From NCBI GenBank assembly GCA_001600415.1, contig BCJX01000012.1, positions 335,119 to 399,118 of the forward strand: a DNA stretch of 64,000 nucleotides, in the 5' to 3' direction. Shown piece by piece: positions 1 through 13,073 of the stretch. The notes under the pieces were generated by a model, which searched no databases, had not been told where the DNA came from, and saw nothing but the letters and a program-made list of their open reading frames with translations. The translations under genes and the position numbers were made by a program. Position 1 is the stretch's first letter. Every line of letters begins with the position of its first letter. The stretch comes from Pascua guehoae. Taxonomy: Eukaryota > Basidiomycota > Tremellomycetes > Trichosporonales > Trichosporonaceae.

Positions 1-3000
1 CGCCTTGTCGAGAATGTTGATGAACATGTAGACGAGGCTGGGTGTGTCAGTGCCAAGTCGCCTAACGCGTACGCATACGCGTACTCACTAGACGGCGATA
101 AAAGTAACGGCATTGTAGACGGCCACGAGAGCCCAGGCGCCGAGTGCCGACTTGACCATGAGGGAAATGACAAACGCCCACAGCGTCGACGTGATGCCAA
201 AGAAGACGAGGCAGACCCACAGGTATCCGAGGCCGTTGAACTGGCCCGAGGCGGCAAACCCAATGGTCATAACGGACGAAACAAAGAGGATAAACGGCAG
301 CTCGAATACGAGGTGGCCGAGCCAGAGTGCGACGGGCTTTGCGCCGTTGCTTGCTGTCAGCCAGCCAGAGACTCAAACAACCCACCTGTACTGGTTGGCG
401 CGGACGTTGGACGCCTTTTCCTGCGTGGGGTAGACGGCGGCAAACGCGGGCCAGATGCCCATGACAAACCCGCTACAGAGGTTAGAAGTTGATTCTGTTT
501 AAACGACTGCGCGGCACTCACAAAAAGGTAAACCAGAGGAGCACCTTGCCGGTGCTCCTAAAGTCTGGCGAGGGGATAAACTGCCAGTTTGTGCGGATCC
601 TAAACGGCTCGGCGTCGGGGCGGAGCTGCTCGAGCAGGCTGTTCGAGTACAGGTTTAGCATGGTGACGCCCTTGGCCTCGAGCTTTGCGTCCTCCCACGC
701 GACAATGGCGCTGGATGCCGGGAGGGCCGCGAGGGAGAGGGCGCCGAGGGACATGTTTGCCATTTGATCCTTGAGCGTGTCCTGGAATGCGTCCGTGTCG
801 ACCGTCTGGGCGCCGTCCACCGCGGCCGATGTCCAGTTTGCGACGCCAGAGTCGCCCACGGCAATGAGGGGCGGTTCAAAGTCGATCCTAAACTGGCTGA
901 ACGGGTAGGTCATGGGCCTGATAATTTCCGTTTCCGCCACATAGTCGCACGTCTGCACGCGGCCCTTCATAAAGACCAGCGGGATGGTCGTGGCCAGGAT
1001 GACGGCAAGGACACAGCCGAGGGGCAGGATCCACCCGCGGGTCAAGATGAGGATGCGCTTGACGACAATGGTCCAGATCATCTGCGCATCCCTCCGCCAC
1101 CACGACATCTGGGCGCCAGGTGAGAGGTACAGGTGCGACGACGGGTGGACGGGGTAGCCTGCCTCGAGCTCGTTTTCCGCATAGTACATGGTCGTGTCGG
1201 AGGGGGTCTTTGACATGCTGGTAAACTTGGACAAGAACGGAAACTTGGAGTTGTTTGAAGTGACTGCAGTCCGGGGCGTGTCGGTCCCGCCGCCGTTCAG
1301 GGGCGCAATCGAGCTGCCATCCTGTGGCGCTTCCGTGTCGTCCTCGGTGTTGAGGTCGAGGAAGACTTCCTCAAGCGTGGTGCTGCCGACCTGGTACCGA
1401 ACGTCTGTGCCGCTCCGGCGCAGGGTCTGCAGGCGGCGGACAAGACGGCGCACGAGGGCCATGTCGTTGCTGCCCGTGTAAAACAGGTGCTTGCCCTTGG
1501 TCGAGTGAATGGACAGGTTGGGCTCGACCTCGCGGAGCATGTCGAGAAGGCCGTCGGGGTCGATCCGGCCGTCGTTGTCGACCGAGACGGTGAATCCATG
1601 CCCGAGACGCGTCTTGAGGGCCACTGGCGTGTCGAGCGCGAGCAGTTTGCCGGGGGCTTGGAGGATTGCAATATTGTCCGCGAGGTAGTCTGCCTCGTCG
1701 AGAAAATGCGTCGTGAGGACAATAGTCGCCAGGCCACGGTGGGCCGAGACGACCTCCCAGATGGCGCGGCGCGAGAGCGGGTCGAGGCCACTGGTGATCT
1801 CGTCGAGGAGGAGGAGGTTGGACCCGCCGGCCAGCGCACACGCGAGCTGGAGCTTGCGCTTCTGGCCACCGCTAATATTCTTTGCGAGGAAGCCGGCCTT
1901 GGGGGTGAGGTTGCACCGCTCGAGCAGCGCGGCGTCACCCTCCTTGTCGACCTGGTTGGAGTCCTTGATGCCACGCCACAGGCGCACATGCTGCGCGCAC
2001 GTGAGCTCGTCCCACAGCACGTCCTTTTGGGACGCAAACCCCACGCGCAGGTCGGACGCGTACCGCACCGTCCCCGACGAGACGGGAATGAGCTGCGCAA
2101 TCGCACCGAGTGTGGTCGATTTGGCCGAACCGTTGCGGCCGAGGAGACAAAAGATTTCTCCCCGCGGCACGTCAAAGGACAGGTCCTCGATGGCAAGTGT
2201 CGATTTCTTCTTGCCAAACAGCACAAACCGGCGCGATGTATACGTCTTGTTCACGTTGCGCAGCTCGACCGCCGTCGCTGGAGCAACGTCATGATGCTTG
2301 CCGTGCGTGGGCGGGACGCCGTGGAAGAGCCGCTCGGCATATGCGGCAATGAAAGGGTAGACGAAAATGTTGACCTGGTTGTTAGTCGTGGCTCTCGTGG
2401 GTAATACTCGGGGTAATACTCGTCCCAGAGCCAGCACTCACAATGGCCAGGATGAGGAGGGCGACCATTGGCGCGTCGCCATTGGGACTCTTCTTGATCA
2501 TACTGAGCGACCTGCCGGCGAGCTCCCACGACGACCAGTTCCACATGGCCGACACGATAAACGTCGGCGGGAGGATGAGGACGAGCACAATTTGCACAGC
2601 AGCATTGGACCCGACCGCAAAACCGACCAGGCCTGATCCGATGAACACGGCCGTCGCTAAGAGTGTAAGTGCCCAAAATCGCTACTCGCTGTCACATTGG
2701 GACTCACCAAAAATGGCTGCAATGGTCGGGGCACGCCCAAACGGTGCCGCGAGGAGGAACGTCCAGCTGACAATACTGAGGCCCATGATGATAAGGGAGA
2801 CAATAATGAGTCCCATGTTGATGTGTTTCCAGATCATGGCGCCCCAGATACCGCCCGCTGCGACCCAACCGGGGGCGTGGAAGGCCGTCATGGACAGGAA
2901 CCACGAGCTGCAGTTAGTTTGAGGCTGACCGCGACGGGAGGACGGGGGTAGGAAGGGGGGGCCGGGGGGTAGGAAGGTGGGGACGGGGCGACGGGGTGAG

Positions 3001-4387
3001 GCTCACATATACCGTGCCGAGGTGCGGCAGCCCATCGTCTCGAGGTGCTCGGTGAGGCGCGAGCAGCGCTCGGCAGCGAGTGCGCCCACGAGATGGTAGA
3101 CGACCCATACGAGGGCGATCACGAACGACACAATGTTGACGCCGCGAATGTCCCTTATGAAATCTGTGTGGGGTCAGCGGGGAACCGAGAGCGCGCGCGG
3201 GCGAGAGAGAGCCAAGGGGATGATGAAAACGCACCCCGGGTGTACTCGTCATTATACTCGTTCTTTGTCATGTTGGTGTACGCCCACGTCTGGGGCGTGT
3301 CGGGCAGCGTGCCCGTCGTGAGGTTGATGAATGTCTGCAGTGTGTGAGCATGTCGCTTTTTGGTTTGCCACAGGAATCTTGCGTATGCCACCTGCCACCT
3401 GCATGACGTACACTCTCAATTGCCCACTGCAGGGGCAGGAAACGTTTCTGGTAGTCGTCCTTGCCGGCGTCCTCGACATTGATGCGGTTCAGGCCAAAGT
3501 CGCCGCGGAGCGTGTAGTTCTGGCATGTTAGCACCACTGGCTGAAAGCCAAGCACGCGAGCATGCGAGCACGACGGGTCAACCAAAGTCCGGGCCACAAG
3601 TGGCAGTCAACCCCCTGGCACACTCACAAGCGTCCCCGTCTGCGTATCGACGTGGTCAAACATGACGGCGGCAAAGCACTGCGTGACCGAATTCAGCCCC
3701 CCCGGACACATCGGGGGCACGTCGTCTGGCCCGGCGACGCGGATCGGGCTCACCCCCACCCCGGCGTGCGTGAGCGCCGAGGCCAGGAGGTCTGTCCCTG
3801 CCGACTGTGGCTGTGTGTCGGCGCTGGGGTCGTAGGGGCTCGTCGCGTCGACGTAGACGAGCTTGAGGCCGTTCAGGTCCGCGGGGAGGGTGCGCATCGG
3901 CGACACCGAGCCGGGGCCGCGGATGCCTTGGTCGTCGTAGAAGGACTGGGGGGTTAGTCGCAACGTGTCTGGGCCAGGACGAAAACAGGTGTACAAGTGT
4001 CACTGGCGCATACAACGATCACGGTCTAGAGTCTGGGGACACACCTTTGTCTGGGCGAGGTAGGTTGCATAGTAGATCGGGACGATGAGGCAGCGGATAA
4101 TGTTGAGGATCCGGTGCTGCCACAGGACAATCCTGGCGTCAGAAGAGTCGTGTCAAGGAATGGGTATAGGACAGTATGGGTCCATGGAATGTGGAATGCC
4201 CGTCCCAATGCCCGGCCTCCCACGGCCGCAGCCACTAAGTACCGCTGTGGACACGGCCGGCGCACCCAGCACGAGTTGCTGCGTGCAACGCGCAATGGCA
4301 AAGCAACAACCTCGGACCGGACAGTTAAGAGAACACGCACAAGTTCTTGCGGCACAGCGCCGAAACCTGCGATAGCAGCGACGCCAT
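1..4387 (-). CDS. ABCA-type full ABC transporter, 3' end cut off by window edge
   Basis: Probable lipid or amphipath transporter of the ABCA class, in a membrane. Start: a short first exon (4387-4341) begins MASLLSQVSALCRKN. It is joined by a 208-nt intron (4340-4133) to an exon starting IVLWQHRILNIIRC, the usual ABCA N-terminal helix. A large extracellular loop (about 3960-3250) and several membrane helices (about 2900-2380) follow. NBD1 is at about 2330-1370: Walker A reads GRNGSAKST, the signature is ISGGQ, Walker B is LLLLDEITSGLDP and the H-loop is TTHFLDEA. A second membrane domain starts near 1080 and continues through helices at about 350-90, so NBD2 lies outside the window. The Walker A has Ala where the second conserved Gly normally sits, and Walker B has Ile for the usual Pro. 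Class assignment is sure; substrate is unknown. Confidence 0.9.
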
Positions 4388-5903
4388 ACCGAGTGGAAGT
4401 GTTGGCCGTGTTGTGGTGGGTGAGTGGCGAGGCGGCGCGTGATCGCGTGCGGGTATGGGTATCGATCACCTTCGTCGTCATTAACGGACATTTATACCTT
4501 GGCACGGCAACAACAGTATCCCAGTATCTCCAGTACATGACTCACGTCCCACAGACAGGCACAGGCACAGTTGACCATCCCCACCATCCGCAGCACAACA
4601 CAGGCATGGACAGCATCCCACCACGAGACCCGTTACCCCGCTCGCCGTCGCGTGCGTCGCGTCCGTCGCGTGCGTCGACGACCGTCGCGCCCACGACGAC
4701 GACCAACGACCAATACGCGCGACTAGTGCACCGCCGGCATCTGCACCGCCTGTTCGGAAGCGACGACGCTCCCGACGCCGAGGGCCGTCGTGCTAGCCCG
4801 CTGGGTGGGGACCGTGGGGCGCGTGGGGATAGACGAGGACAGGGTGTGCGGCGTTGCCCGCCGGCCGCCAGGCCGCCAAACGGCCGCACGGACCGGGGAC
4901 TAGGCTGCATGCTGTCCTGCGCCGCATGCGATGGGAGACGGGTGGGATCTGCTCGCGCCAAGGCGCTAAGTGGCCCAGCAGGCGGAGACGAGAGACAAGC
5001 AAAGTGCGTCTCTTGGCGGCTCCAAGCCCAGTATCTGGGCGTGCTGCGGTTCAGACCACGGGGGTATGGTGGAGACGGCAGAGTTGAGGCTAATGTGCGT
5101 GCTACTGCTTTGCTACTGCTTGCTTCTGGGACAGGGACAGGCACTGCATTGTCGCTGCTGGGCCAATTCGGCGTGCATTGCGTCGCTTGCTGTCCATCAT
5201 GCATATGGTGAGACTGGAGAGTTTAGACCGTCTTCCATGGGTCATGTCTCTGAACTGTGCGAGTCCGATAGGTGGTGCCCCAACCTCGCGTCATGGCTTG
5301 GCAGGCACCGCCTTGGCTCTGGTTTGGCAATTGACGCACCACGTGTTTTGTTTTGGCTCGTGGCGATGCAGCCCTGCAAATCATTCCTCGACATCAAACG
5401 CTTGCTTCACAACATACATACGTTTTGGCAAACGACGGTCTGGCCCACTAGACTAGCGCCGATACCAAGGGTACCGTCGTTGCTGACGGAGCCGACGGGT
5501 CCCGGAGCGATGGCGAGGACGAGCGCGGTGATTTGCACCATTGTCGGTGACCAAAGCGCGACGCGCGAAACTGAAACCGTCGTGGGTATCCGATCCTTAT
5601 CACAGCGCACAGCGGCACACGCCGCATCGCTGCCTCTTGACAAATGTGACATGCACCACACACAGCGCGGTGCTCGGCGGTGCGATGCGATGCTATCTAC
5701 ATGCCATATGCTCATGCTACGAATGACAATTGTGTGGAATGTGTCGGTGCGGTGTGGTGTGACGTTGCTGAAGGCTGTGGCCTCGCGGGATTATTTGTAC
5801 AGGAATAGGGGGTGCGGGATGGTGTAGGTGGGAAGGGTGGTCTCGCGTGGTGGTCTCGCCGAGATGAACAGGTACGGAAATGGTGTGATCAGACTAGTTG
5901 ACA
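4388..5903. other. Gene-poor 1.5 kb between the ABC transporter start and the SEN1 stop
   Basis: No convincing gene. On the plus strand an open stretch from an ATG at 4606 (MDSIPPRDPLPRSPS...) to about 4802 has GC-rich third positions and ends at a possible GT donor, so it might be a first exon, but nothing downstream continues it. On the minus strand a 44-codon ORF at about 5540-5407 begins MVQITALVLAIAPG, resembling a signal peptide. Neither is supported by a recognisable family. The segment should contain the ABC promoter (next to 4388) and the SEN1 terminator (next to 5903). Confidence 0.5.
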
Positions 5904-8900
5904 TTACATCCTGCGACCTCCGGCAAGGTGGCTGTTGATCGCCTTGCGGACGTTGCCGACGGCTGCGGACCCGGCTGGGCGGTTTGGTTTCTGCATGTCA
6001 GCTCTGCGCTCCAGCCAAGTCATCATCGCTCACCTTCTTCTTCTTCATGAACAACACGTCCTCGGCAGAACGAGGCGGAGGAGGGCGCGCGGGAGGAGCA
6101 AGGCGCGAGTTGCTGGGTCCAGCGGATGGTCCAGGAGGCGGGCGGGGAGGCAGGCCATGGGGAGGGGGAGGCGGTTGAGCATGAGGCATGCCCGGGGGAG
6201 GAGGTGGCGGTTGGCCGGGAGGTGGAGGAGGCTGCCGAGGCGGCGTCGATACAGATCCAGGGGGCTGCCTAGTCATGCCAGCACCTCCTGCTGTAGGGCC
6301 ACGCGCACCGTTGGCAGCTGGTCGAGGTGGGACATTGGGAGCGGGCCGAGATGCGCCATGGGGAGCGTGCCGAGAGGCGCCGTTCGCAGCCGGACCCTTG
6401 CCGGGCTTCAGGACACCGTTCGTCGCAGGCACGTCTGCCCGCGGCTTCTTCTCAGGATGAGGAGATGTCACGTTGCCGGTCTGCTTGCGCTTCAGGTCTG
6501 AGCTCGCCGAGCCATTGGTCATCGGCCTGTCGGTCGCTTGGGAGGCCTGAACGGCCGGAATGACAGACCCGCCTCGAGATTCGTCGGGTGACACCGACTT
6601 CTTTCCCTTCCCCTTATCCATGGGCGCGCGCTGGGAGAACAGCTGGGGCGTGTACTGGTGACGAGTTAGCATCTACTCTCAGCGCACATCAAGAGTCTCA
6701 CGTCGACGAGGAAACGGCGGTCGCGCGCATCGCCCACAATGGTCCTCCACTGGCTGTCACTGCGCTCCAGTGTCGCTGCATTTCCGAGAATGAACAGCGA
6801 GCTCTTGGCACGAGTGAGTGCGACGTTCATGCGTCGAAAGTCCTTTAAGAAACCAATGCTCATGAGGTTTGGCCCCGAACGGACACAGGATAGAATGATA
6901 ATGTCCTTTTCCTGGCCTTGGAAGCCGTCGACTGTGTTGAAACTAAAAGTCAGCAGACGCCACCTAGAGACCTGGACATGATACACTCACTCAATCTTGT
7001 CCAGAACTTCGTCTCCAAACGCGTTTCGGAATTGGCGCTTTAGTTCGTACATCTGTTCGCGGTACATTGTAACGACGCCAATGCGCATGGTGAGGTTGAC
7101 CCTGTCGCCATACTGGCCGGTAAGATTCCGATACAGGTCGACCGCAACACGAGCTTCGTCTTCGTTCCTGGTCGAAGAGCCTGCTCGGCTCTCGATGCCG
7201 TTGACGTTGACAAAGTGGTACGGCCCAAAGATTGGGTTCTGGTGCCAGATGGCAGCAGTCTTCTGCGCCATGTCGGGACCGTCCTTGAGGCGTCCGCCGT
7301 AGAATACCTTGGACGGCAGCTCGGAAATGTCCGGGTGCATACGGTACTGGATGCTGGACGAGTCAGCTCACGCCACGTGCAGATCCTCACCTGAGGAGGT
7401 GCATATGCGAGTCCTTCTGTTGTGCGATTCGGACAAACAGACTCTGGTTGAACTTGTTCTGCTCTGCCTCTTGGCTGAATGTTGTCGGCGGCAGCTGGTT
7501 CGGGTCTGAGTGTCAGTTGGGCCTCTTGTCTGCAACTCTGCGTAACTCACCGCCGACCATGATGCAGCGAGTGCAGCCAAACTTGAGCGGGATGAGACAG
7601 CTCATTTCGATCGCCTGCGCAGCTTCGTCGATAATGACCGTGTCAAACGTGTACGACGTGAGGAAATCCCTCATTCCTGAACCTGCGAGTGTGGCACAGA
7701 TAACGTCGGCCTCCTTGAGGATGAATTCCTTTGCCGAACGCCTCGCACCTTCCAGGTGGCGTGTGGCGTCGCGAGCGGCGTCCTTGGCCTTGGATGAAGC
7801 TTGACCCAGCTTGGTGCGCCGAGCGTTCAGACCATGGATATCTTCTTCAAGTTTGACCCTCAGCTGGTCGTTACCAGTCACACGTTGCAGCTCGTCCTGC
7901 TTGTCCTTGATGAGACGCTTGACGTCCTCTAGCTCTCCTCGAATACGTGCCAACTCGGTATCGCCGCCGTTCCGTCCCACCAACTCGTCGTTGACACGTG
8001 CCTCCACAAGGTTGTCCAAGGCAACGTCCTTGACCGCAATGTTGACCGAAGACTCCATACCGATGCGCACAATGTTGGGCGTGACGCGCCCGCCGCTCGC
8101 GTTTGGCACTCCGTCCATGAGGCGCTTGCAAACCTCATCGATGGCAGCATTACTTGGCGCACAAACGAGGAGCTTGGATTTCGTGGGTACCGTGCCATTG
8201 ACGGGAATATACGACTTGCGCTCCGACATGAACTTGCCCACAAGACCGCTGATGGTCTTGGTCTTACCGGTACCGGGAGGACTGCACTTGTCAGCACCAA
8301 ACATCTCAGACACCACTCACCCTTGGATAAGAGCAAAACCCTTGACGGACATTGCGCCAAGGATCGCCTTTGCCTGCGGTTCGTTGACTCGGTAGTTTTT
8401 CATGGCCGCTTCAACTTCATAGGACGGTAAGTCGGGCAAAGCAGCACTGCGCGCATTGAGCACGCCGTCGAGAATGCCGGGCTCGTAGTATGGCAGGCCC
8501 TTGAGGGCACCAAACTCCCTGAGCGCAGTGCTAAGGCTTCCGTCGTTAGCACACGCCTAAACAAAAGCTCACGTTGTGTGTTTCCTCAGCTGCAGCTTGG
8601 CCTTTACGCTCATCCCAGGCAAGTCCATGGTCGAGAGGATGCGGAGCTTGATGCCCGAGTCCTTGAACTTTCGGGTAAACTTTTCCACTTTGGCAAAGAT
8701 GGGTTTGCCTTGCATAGGCCCGTCCACGCGCAGCGTGACAATGTCTGTATCGTTGACCGAAAAGCCCGGGGGAAGGTTGCCAGGGCAGACGACGTCCATG
8801 TCGATAAAATCATCCTCGTATCCACGTGCTGCGACTTCGACCTTCACAATCGGCTGGGGATTATCGTCCTTCATGAATTGCGCCCACAGTTCTTGTAAAA

Positions 8901-11900
8901 AGAGCGGGAGCATAATCTTCTCGTACTGGTCGGCGTTGGCAAATGTGGTGGGTACCGGCTGCATGGGGCCGAGTTTGGCAGCAACATGTGGCGGGTATGG
9001 TGGCCGGGTTGCCGTGCTACTCGCGTCCCATGAAAGAACGTAGCGCTGGAGCATAGAGAGATCGGGGTGGAGACGCATCTTCAGTGCGATTTGCCTCTGG
9101 CGTGCCAGCTGGCGCTGTTTGATCCAGTCGTTCTGCTTTGACTGGACAGGCTCGCGGGAAGCAATCTTGAACCGCACAGGGGCCGGTTCCTTCTGTCGTT
9201 GGACCAGCGCTCCAATCCCCTTACTCTCCTCATCCGATGAGGATTCAGAGGCGCTCGAATCCGAGCTCGCGACTGGCTTTGGTTTGGGTGGCTCTTTGCG
9301 AGGACCTGTGTACGCGCCCAGGCCAGTGCCGAGTCGGGAAGCAGCGGGAAGACGCTGGGCAGTCGTTGCATCTTGGGCACGCTTTCGGGTCGCCGCCTGC
9401 ATCTTGTGCTCACGGCTGAGGTTCTTCATGAACTTGGAGGTGAACGAGGACGTAGACGCCGGCTTGGGCGGGTACATCTTGGGCAAGACGTTGATCACGA
9501 GCTTGTCCGACGGGGGTGCCCGCGGACGGCTCCTGTTAGGCTTGTCGTCGGCCGACGCCCGTGCGCGTCGTTCGAGAATATCCAGGTCGTTGGACGACAG
9601 GTTGTCCAAAAGATCATCGTCAAAGTCGTATTCATCCAAAGTCGCCTGCCGGGGCTTCTTGGGTGCGGTGGGTCTGGGTGTAGATGTCGACGGAGAGTAT
9701 GTTCCCCCCGCCTTGTTCATCATCATCGCAAACGCATTCTTTGGCTTGGGCGGCTCGGTCGGCTTGCGAGGCTCGGCGGGCTTGGAGGGGGGCACTGGCG
9801 CTCTGCTGCTCTGAGCTTTCGGCTCGATGGCGGCCTTTTTGAGCCTACTCGTTACCGACTCCGTTTGCGACGTAACACCGGGAGAATCTTGCTTCACCTC
9901 TCTAACGAATTGAACCTCGTCGTCGCTATCAGGGGGTAAAAGGTTCTCGAGCAGGTCGGCAAGCTCGGACAGCTGGTCATCTGAAAGTCGACAGTTGTAG
10001 CTTGATGAGGCGCGACGACAAAACCTGTCGAGCTCCTTAAAGGTCGCAACAAGGTTGGCGTTTTGAGACAGGTCATCACTCGACTTTGTGATGCAAGTGA
10101 GGATGGTCTTGAGGAGCTCGTAGGCTTGGTGAAGAGTCTCCGCGCTGCCTGTCAACATTCAAACCCTTGTTCAAGGCCAGCACTTACTCAGTGAGACGGA
10201 GCCACCCAACGAGGTCGGAGAGGACAACTTCAAGCTTTTGCACGAGCCCTTTGCCAACGCTTGTCATCTTTTGCGGCGTGTCCATCGACGGTGGCCCTGT
10301 TGCTGTGGCGCGGCTGAGGATGGCACTCTCGAAGAGTCGGATGTGCTCAGTGATAGAGCGACCAAAGATGAGTGCGTCGCGCATCCAGTCGGTCATAACA
10401 TCATTCTCGTAGTACGGCGCCCAGTCCGACGTGCGCTTGAAAATGAGTGCGAGCGAGTCGGTCATGAGCTGCCACAGGTCGCCAATACGTCGTGTCATCC
10501 TCTTGCCGCCGGCAAACGCAGAGAGAAAGTCGTCCGATTGAAGAAGAGGTGGGGAAGTGCCCGATGGCTCGCACAGTGCGTCGAGGACGTCCGTAAAGCA
10601 ACGGACGAGCCACTTTGCAAGAGAGCACGCCTCTGGCACTTTCTTGGCAGTGAGGATGAATGATGAAAGAAAGGCCCCCAGTCCGTCCATGGCATCAATG
10701 GGGAAGCGTTGCAAGAGGATGCGAAAGCAGTCGCCGCGGTCGTCGACGTCCTCGAACGATTGTTGGATGAGGTTGACCATGGGCTCGTGGACATTATCGC
10801 TGGGTGACAGGAGAAGAACGACAGACGCTTCGGCAGCGCCAGGCGTTGCCCATAACCTCTGGAGCACAGTTGGGTCTGGCTGCGCGGCCAATGACTCGAG
10901 CGCTGGAGCAAACAGCTGGTGCGTCTTGCGAACCATATCGTCAACGGCACGAATACTGGCGTCCCAATCTTCGCGACGGACGACCTCGGTCAACCCTTCG
11001 CCACTCCAGGCGTCCTTGCGAGTAAGTCGCTCGACGTGCGAAAAAGTGGCCATGGCGTTCATCATCAAGGCGAGGCCGGTGGGGTCTGTTGGTGGCAACG
11101 TGTGGAATGCCGCTGACCAGAGGTCTCGATGCCAGACCAAGCGTTGGAGCTTCTCGACCCGTCTTGCCTCGATTTGAGGTTGATTCCTCTGCTTTGCTCG
11201 GCGGTTTCTTCGAAGGCGGTTGAGCTCTGCGGTAGAAATGACCCCGAGCCCCAGGGTCGACTCCATTAATGCCTTGCCGTCCTGCTTGAAGATCTCCTCA
11301 AGTAGTCGGCGCGCCGCCTCGCGAGCGGACTTCCAAACATCGTCTTGCAACGGCTTGAACCCACACGATGCGATAAATGAAGCGTGAACCTCAACAGTAG
11401 ATGTGAATGCCGAGACTGTCACACTCATCGTCCTTATTTTGCGCTGTAACTCGACGAGAGCCTACTGTCAGCCTCTCTCTCATGACACACGACGCACCTG
11501 GCATCCGACCTCGGCGGCAGCCGCGCGAGCGGCTGGTTCGAGGCGGTCGTGCTGCATTTCCCCAAAGCAAAAGTTGACCACCTTGGCAAGGGCTGCACCA
11601 AACCCTCCTCCAGAGACATCACCCTCTCGTTCAAGTGTATCGCAGATCGAGAGGAGATAGCTGGTGATCCATGCAAGCGAGTTCGGCGATTCGATTGACC
11701 CCGCTTTGCCTTTACCTTTTGGGTCGTGGAACGTGGAAGGATGAGCCGCAATGGCAATTGTTTGAAATGCCGGGTTCTTCTTGATGTCTGAGAAGAGCGT
11801 ATGCGGATACTCGGGCGACGTGTCAAACGACCAGATGTGGTACGTCGGAGAGACCTGAAGGAGTGTGGTGAAGCATTCAAAGACGGCAGGAAAAGCTGGG

Positions 11901-13073
11901 GTAAGCGGGGCGATGCGCCACACGTCAAGAAACTCACTGTCGCCAGAGCTTCCCAAATGCCGGGACACGAGTGTCATGATACTCCTGTCCGCGCGTGCCG
12001 CCGCTGCATTGTCGTAGTGACCTTCTAGGAGGCCCCTTTGAACCGTGTCGAGGGCGAGGTTCTCAGGACGGACCAGAGTATTGAGGGTAGTCCAGAGCTC
12101 TTCCGCGCCACCAACGAAGGTGCTCGCAGAGGCAATGAGACCCCGCACCTCTGTCCCAGTACCGTTGTCACACCATTCGTCAAAGCCCACAGCACGGCGG
12201 CATGCCTGAGCCTGCTCGCGTGCCCACGCACGGCGATTGGCGTCTGGCGAACCAAGGAGCGCGACTAACCCTGGGGACAGACCGAGCGTCGGGACGCACG
12301 ATGGGGTTCGTCCTGTGATGGCGGTATCAAGCGCAGGTGCGATCTGGTCGCCTTTCACCAAGGCCGGCTCGTTGAACAGCAGCTGCACGTATTGAGGTGC
12401 GAGATCCAGGATGCCAGAGCAAGAGCCATCGGCCTCTGCGGCTGAGAGCTGGGCAAGCACCACACCACACTGCCATTTGTCGATGACGGCAAAGAAGTTG
12501 TTACGCGTGGGGATAGGATGCTGGGAGAGGTATCTGTTGGGTTAGTGACCAGCTCCACCAGCTCAACAACAACAAGAGCGGCACGTCACAACATCTCACC
12601 CCCCTCGTGTGCGATTTAGGTGAGTGCTCATCGCACACGTCCTTCACACGGCAGCAATACCCCAACACTCACGTCTGCCCAAACCGACGTCGCGCAGCAC
12701 CAAACGCGCGTGTGCATGCAAGGCATTGCCCGAGGACGCGTTCGAGTGCCTGGAGATACGCTTGCGAACTGCCGCGGAAGGCAAACAGGTAGATGAGGAA
12801 GGTCGCAGCCTGGCGATGGAGGTCGCTCCGCGCCTTGGCGCAGAACCAATGCGGCGGCGGGGAAGTGGTGGCCGAGGTCGAGGCTGAGGAGGACGCACTG
12901 CCGCTGGAGCTCGACCTCGCGCCCACGGCTGTGGAAGGGAGAAGGAAGTTGTGGACGGGGAGGAGATCGGCATCACCGGGGTTGTCCTGCGTATGCGCTC
13001 GCCGCTTGAGAATGGCGGCAACCTCTCGGGCGGCAGCGTCGTCTAGCGTAGCCGCCGTAGAGGGAGAGGACAT
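5904..13073 (-). CDS. SEN1: Sen1 superfamily 1 RNA/DNA helicase
   Basis: Nuclear ATP-dependent 5'-3' helicase that terminates non-coding RNA transcription and resolves R-loops. About 2,200 codons in roughly 11 exons, close to the yeast protein length. The start at MSSPSTAATLDD opens the Sen1 N-terminal helical domain, which includes HWFCAKARSDLHRQA near codon 75 and extends across exons to about 10200. The helicase core lies at about 8380-6680: Walker A PPGTGKTKT (near 8275), the APSNAAIDE motif, a charged coiled prong (about 7990-7780), the DEAAQ box (near 7625), VDGFQGQEKD (near 6925) and RRMNVALTRAK (near 6830). The tail (about 6550-6040) is basic, then very Pro/Gly-rich with runs of five and six prolines like a formin FH1 region. 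The last exon ends SHLAGGRRM. One intron at 11497-11462 is only 36 nt. Identification is firm. Confidence 0.96.

Noticed and set aside
1487..2404. 305-codon plus-strand ORF
   Set aside because: It lies antisense to NBD1 of the ABC transporter and is a by-product of GC-rich codon bias.
4114..5827. Long plus-strand ORFs of 365 and 285 codons
   Set aside because: They overlap the ABC transporter first exon antisense or lie in sequence without coding bias; no family resemblance and mixed composition.
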